From Aquabacterium commune (GTDB lineage: Bacteria; Pseudomonadota; Gammaproteobacteria; Burkholderiales; Burkholderiaceae_C): 64,000 bases of DNA. Made by a program: the position numbers and the translations under genes. The stretch is taken from contig NZ_SNXW01000003.1 in assembly GCF_004362855.1 (NCBI RefSeq), positions 310,001 through 374,000 of the forward strand. The letters are read 5' to 3'. This document shows positions 21,001 through 27,000 of this stretch, one piece after another (positions within the stretch are counted from its first letter, which is position 1; every line of letters starts with the position of its first letter). Below the pieces are notes generated by a model that was given only the letters and a program-made list of their open reading frames with translations, was not told the origin of the DNA and ran no database searches.

Positions 21001-24000
21001 CCGATCCAGAACAAATACCCGACGCTGCAGCCCACCGCGTTCGTCAAGCAACTGCGCGAAATCGCCACGCAAGGCGGCGCGGCGCTGATCTTCGACGAGG
21101 TGGTGACGGGCTTCCGCGTGGCCCCGGGCGGCGCCCAGGAGTTCTACGGCGTGCGCGCCGACATCGCCACCTACGGCAAGATCATCGGTGGTGGCCTGCC
21201 CTTCGCCGCAATCGCCGGTGGCAGCCTGTGGATGGACGCGCTGGACGGCGGCCACTGGCAGTACGGCGACGACTCCTACCCCGAAGCGGGCGTGACCTAC
21301 TTCGCCGGCACCTTCGTGCGCCACCCGCTGGCCCTGGCCGCGGCACGCGCCACGCTGCAGCACCTGAAACGCGGCGGGCATGCGCTGTACCAGACGCTCA
21401 ACGCACGCACACAGCGCATGGCCGACAAGCTGAATGCCGCGTTCGCTGCACGCAACGCGCCGGTCAAGGCCGTGCACTGTGCCACGCTGTGGCGGCTGTC
21501 CTGGGACGACAACACCCGCCACATCAGCCTGTTCTATTACCTGGCGCGGTTCCACGGCCTGCACCTGTACGAGCAATTCGGCCACTTCGTGACCGAGGCG
21601 ATGAGCGACGCCGACACCGACCTCATCGCCGACACCTTCATCCGCGTGCTCGACGAGTTGATGGCGCAGGGCTTGATCGCAGCCCGCGAGGGTGGCGTCC
21701 CGCTGGCGCACACTTCGACTTCGACTTCGATCTCGACCTCGGCCTCGGCCACATCCTCGGCCCTGGCGCCAGGGCAGACCGAGCGCTGGCTGGCCGCCAT
21801 GTACGACCCGGCGGCACGCCTGGCCCTCAATGAATCTTTCTGCGTGACCTTGAAAGGCCAGGTGAATGCCGCGGCGCTCAAGCAAGCACTGCAGGACGTG
21901 CTGCAACGCCACGATGCCTTCAAGCTGAGTTTCGACCTGGACCAGCCCCGCCAGACGCGCCATGCAGACACCCAGGTGCCCATTGCCGAAATCGATCTGC
22001 GGGCCTGGCCCGACGGCGATCAGGCCCTTGACCAGCACGCCTGGCAGGCCAGCGCCACCGACTTCCCCCTCGACCAGGCGCCGCTGGCGCGCGCCAGCAT
22101 CCTGAGCCTGGCCGATGGTCGCGTGGTGGTGCACGTCGTGGCCAGCCACCTGGTCTTCGATGGCTGGGCCTCCAGCGTGTTCAATGCCGAATTGGCCCAG
22201 GCCTACCGCGCCCGCAGCCAAGGCCAAGCGCCACAATGGTCACCCGCCGCATCGCCTCTGCAGTTCGCCGACGCCGAGCATGCCCGCTTTGCTGGTGCCG
22301 ATGGCCAAGCCAGTGTGAGCCACTGGAAACAGGTGCTCCAGGACTTGCCACCCGCCGTGGCGCTGGGCGACCGGGCTCCGACCGGGCCGCGCACCTTCGC
22401 AGCCGACACCGTTCGCGCCCGCATTGACGGGACTGCGCTGCTGCAACTCAAGGCACAGGCCAAGGCCCACGACGCCACTTTGTTCCAGTGGCTGCTGCAA
22501 TCCGTGGCGGACTTCATCGCCCAGGAAAGCGGCCAAAGGGACATCGTGGTCAGCATCCCATATGCCGCCCAAAGCCTGGCGCGCCATGCCCCGCTGCTGG
22601 CCGATGGGGTGCTGGACCTGCCATTGCGCCTGCAGACGCGTGAGGGCGAATCCGTCAGCGAGCGCGTGCGCCGCACCAAAGGCGCGCTGATGGACGCCAT
22701 GGACCACCCGCTGATGACGCAAGGCACAGCCGCCCGTGCGCTCGGTCTGCAAGCCGAGGGCAGCCGCCCGGCCCTCACGTCGATCTACTTCAATCTCAAC
22801 CCCAAGGTCGATCTGTCGGCCTGGGCGCCCCTGGAAGCGACCATGCACGAAGGCCGCAAACGCGGCCTGCTGAGCGAGGTTTTCTTCAATTTCTATGAGC
22901 AGCCCGATGCGCTGACACTCGACCTGCACCACAGCACCGAGTACCTGAGCCCGGCCCGCGCACAGGCACTGGTGGACCGGCTGATGGACCTGCTGGCACC
23001 GGCAAACGCCAGCCCTCAGATGGCGCTGGATGCACGCTTGCGCGCATGGAACCAGACCGACCGCGCGCTGGCGAGCCCCGCCCGTGTGGAGGCCTGGTTG
23101 TCGCACCAGGCGCAGCGCTCGCCATCGTCCACCGCCATCGTGACCCACGAAGGCAGCCTCAGCCACCAGGCGCTGGCGTCACAGTCCAACCGCATCGGGC
23201 GCATGCTGCAGAGCCTCGGTGTGGGGCCTGGCCACCGTGTGGGCATCAGCCTGCCACGCGGTCGCCACCTGCTGCCCGCGCTGCTCGGCGTGCTCAAGTC
23301 CGGCGCGGCCTACGTCCCGATGGACCCGGGCTTTCCGGCCGAACGCCTGCAGATGATGGCGCAAGACGCCGCGCTGAGCCGGGTCATCACCCACTCGTCC
23401 TGCGCCCACGCCAGTGGCTTGCCCGACGCCATGCAATTGCAGCTCGACCGCGACGCTGCGCTGCTGGACGCCCTCAGCGACGCCCCGCTGCCCCCACAGA
23501 CCGACGCGGAGGCCCCCGCCTACGTGATCTACACCTCTGGCTCGACCGGGCGCCCCAAGGGCGTGGCCGTGCCTCACCGCGCGGTGTGCAATTTCCTGGC
23601 GTCGATGGCGCGTGAGCCGGGCCTGCAAGCGTCCGACCGCCTGCTCGCTGTCACCACCTTGAGCTTCGACATCGCTGTGCTGGAGCTGTTGCTGCCGCTG
23701 CATGTCGGTGGCACCGTGGTGCTGGCCACACGTGACCAGGCCATGGATGGCGAAGCCTTGATGGCCCTGGCTGCGCAGCAAGGCGTCACCGTCATGCAGG
23801 CCACACCCACCACCTGGCACCTCCTGCTGGACGCAGGCTGGCAGCCACCCCGTGGCTTCCGAGCCCTGGTGGGCGGCGAACCCTTGCCCGCTGCACTGGC
23901 TGCGGCCTTGCTGGCCAAGGGCTGCGACGTCTGGAACATGTACGGCCCGACGGAAACCACCGTGTGGTCCACGCTCTCGCACGTGACCGACCCGGCGGCC

Positions 24001-27000
24001 AAGATCTGCATCGGACGCCCGATCGACAACACCCAGGTCTGGGTCCTTGACGAGGCGCTGCGGCCACTGCCGATCGGCGCCGAGGGCGAGCTCTGCATTG
24101 GCGGCGAGGGCGTCGCACTGGGCTACGACGGGCGCCCGGACCTCACCGCCGAACGCTTCGTGACGCTGCCCTGGGCCCCCGGTGCGAGCCGCCCGGTTTA
24201 CCGCACCGGCGACCTCGGCCGCTGGCGCGAGGACGGTCAACTCGAGCACCTGGGCCGCATGGACTTCCAGGTCAAGATCCGCGGCTACCGCATCGAGCTG
24301 GGCGAAATCGAGGCTCAGCTGGAGCAGCTCGCCGGCGTCTCGCGCGCCGTGGTGGTGGCCCTTGAAATCACACCCGGCGACATGGCCCTGGTCGGCTATG
24401 TCGTGCCTCAGGCTGGCGCGGCACTGGACACCGCCGCGCTGCGCTCGGCCTTGCGCCAGACGCTGCCCGACTACATGGTGCCGCGCACCGTGCTGGCCCT
24501 GCCGACATTGCCCTTGTTGCCCAACAACAAGATCGACCGCAAAGCACTGCCCGTGCCCGCTGCGGCGATTGCGGTCACGGCGGCCGCTGAACCCACACCG
24601 GCGGCCACCGCAAGCACACCGGCCTCGGCCTCGACCTCGACACCGGGCCCGGCTGCGCAAGCCATCGACACGGTCGCCCGTGAGATGGGGCAACTGCTCG
24701 GTCGTGAGCGCCTGGCCGACACGGACCACTTCTTCGAGCAAGGCGGGCACTCGCTGATGGCCGCCAAGCTGTCGGCTTCGCTGGCCAAGGCCCTGGGACA
24801 GCGCCCCGGCCTGCGCCTGATCTTCGACAACCCCACCCCGCGCCAGCTGGGCCAGGCCCTGTGGCAGATGACAGCGTTCCAGCCTGCGGTCACATCGACC
24901 GGCCCGGACACCGCCGACACCATCCCCATCCGGGCAGACCAGTCCACCGCGCCGCTGTCGCAGATGCAAGAGCGCGTCTGGTTCCTCGAGAACCTCACGC
25001 CGGGCACCGTCGTTCACAGCATCCCCACCGGACACCGCCTCCTGGGACCTCTGAATGTGGAAGCCTTCAACCGGGCCTGGCAGCTGCTGGTGCAACGCCA
25101 GAGTGTGTTGCGCACCGTGGTCGAACGGGGGCCTGAGGGCGATGTGCAGCGCATCCTGCCCGAGCTGCCCTTCAGCCTCATCCCCTTCGACGACTTCAGC
25201 CAGCTGCCGCCCGACGAGCGCAAGCCCGCGATGAACAAGGTCATCGCCCAGCTGGTCGAGACGCCCTATGACCTGGAGAAGGGGCCCCTCTTCACCGCCA
25301 GGCTGTTCCGCCTCTCCCCGGATGAGCACGGCCTGCTGTTCCAGGCGCACCACCTGGTCTGGGACGCGTGGTCCTTCGACCTCTTGTACGTGGACCTGCC
25401 CGAGCTCTACAGCGCCTGCCTGGAAGGCCGCGAGCCACACCTGCCGCCCTTGACCGTGAGTTACGGGGACTTCGCCGCCTGGCACAACGCCTGGATGGCC
25501 GGCCCCGAACTGCAGCGCCAGCTGGGCTACTGGCGCGAGCAGCTCACACCCCTGCCGCCACCACTGGCATTCCCGATCGACCACCCGCGGCCGCCCGTGA
25601 TGTCGGGCCGTGGCGGATCCTTCCAGTTCAACCTGGCCAAGGACATCACCGACGCACTGCGCGCCCAAGCCCAGCAGAACGGACGCACGCTCTACATCAC
25701 CTTGCTGGCCGCCTACGCCCTGGCCCTGCACCGCGTGAGCAAGCAGGACGACTTCGTCATCGGCACCCCCGTGCGCGGCCGTGAACAGCCCGCCCTGGAA
25801 CACCTGATGGGCTTCTTCGTCAACATGCTGCCCTTGCGCATGCAGCCGCGTGCCGACATGACGCTGGCCGACTGGCTCGCTGCCGTGCACCGCCAGGTGG
25901 TCGATGCGTTCTCCTACCCCGACGTGCCTTTCGACCACCTCGTGCATGTGATGCAGGTGCCGCGCGACCGCAGCCGCCCGCCCATCCACCAGGTCAGCTT
26001 CTCCTACCAGGACGTGCGCGAACGCACCACCCGCTGGGGCAACGTCGATCACCAGCGCATGCCCACCCCGATGCTGGGCGCAGCCCAGGACCTGGCGCTG
26101 TGGTGCGTTGAAACGCGCAACCACGTCGAGTTCGTCTTCACCTTCAACGCCGATGTGCTGGAGACCGCTTCGGTGGGTCACTTCGCCAAGAGCCTGGAGC
26201 AGCTCCTGCGCGATGTCGTGACCGACCCCGACCGCCCGCTGTCGGGCTACGATTTTTCACCCGGCTCGGTGCAGACCGATGCCACGCCAGCGCTGAACGC
26301 CCCCCCGACCGCACCTGCAGCGGCCGCATCGCCCGCAGCCAAGGGCAGCAGCCTGGAGGAGACGATCGCCGAGGTCTGGCGTGGCCTGCTGGGCTTGCCA
26401 CAGTTCCTGCTGGACGACGACTTCTTCGACCGCGGTGGCCACTCCCTGCTCGTGATGCGGGCGGTGACCCAGATCCGCGCCCGCACCGGCCAGTCGGTGA
26501 CGGTCCACACCATCTTCGACAACCCCACGCCCCGAAAGCTGGCACAAGCCCTGGGCGGGCACGCCGGCGTTTTGCCGACCCCGCCGTCGGACCCAGGCCC
26601 GGTGATTCCGCACCGGCCAGAGCAGGACACGGCCCCGCTGTCGCAGATGCAGCAGCGCGTCTGGTACCTGGAGAACCTGAACCCCCACGGCGTAGCCCAC
26701 AACATCCCGTCCGCCCACCGGCTGATCGGCCCCCTGGACACCGACGCGCTGAATCAGGCCTGGCAACAGCTGGTGACGCGGCAGGCCGCCTTGCGCACGG
26801 TGATCGAGCGCACACCCACCGGCGACCGCCAACGCATCCTGCCCGCACAGGGCGCATCCGCCATCGCGCTGGAAGACTTGAGCGCACTGAGCCAGCATGA
26901 ACGTGAGGCCGCCCTGAACGCTCGGATCGCGGCGCTTTCGCGCGAGCCCTTCGACCTCGAAAAAGGCCCCCTGGTCGCCCTGCGCCTCTTCAAGCTGGGC

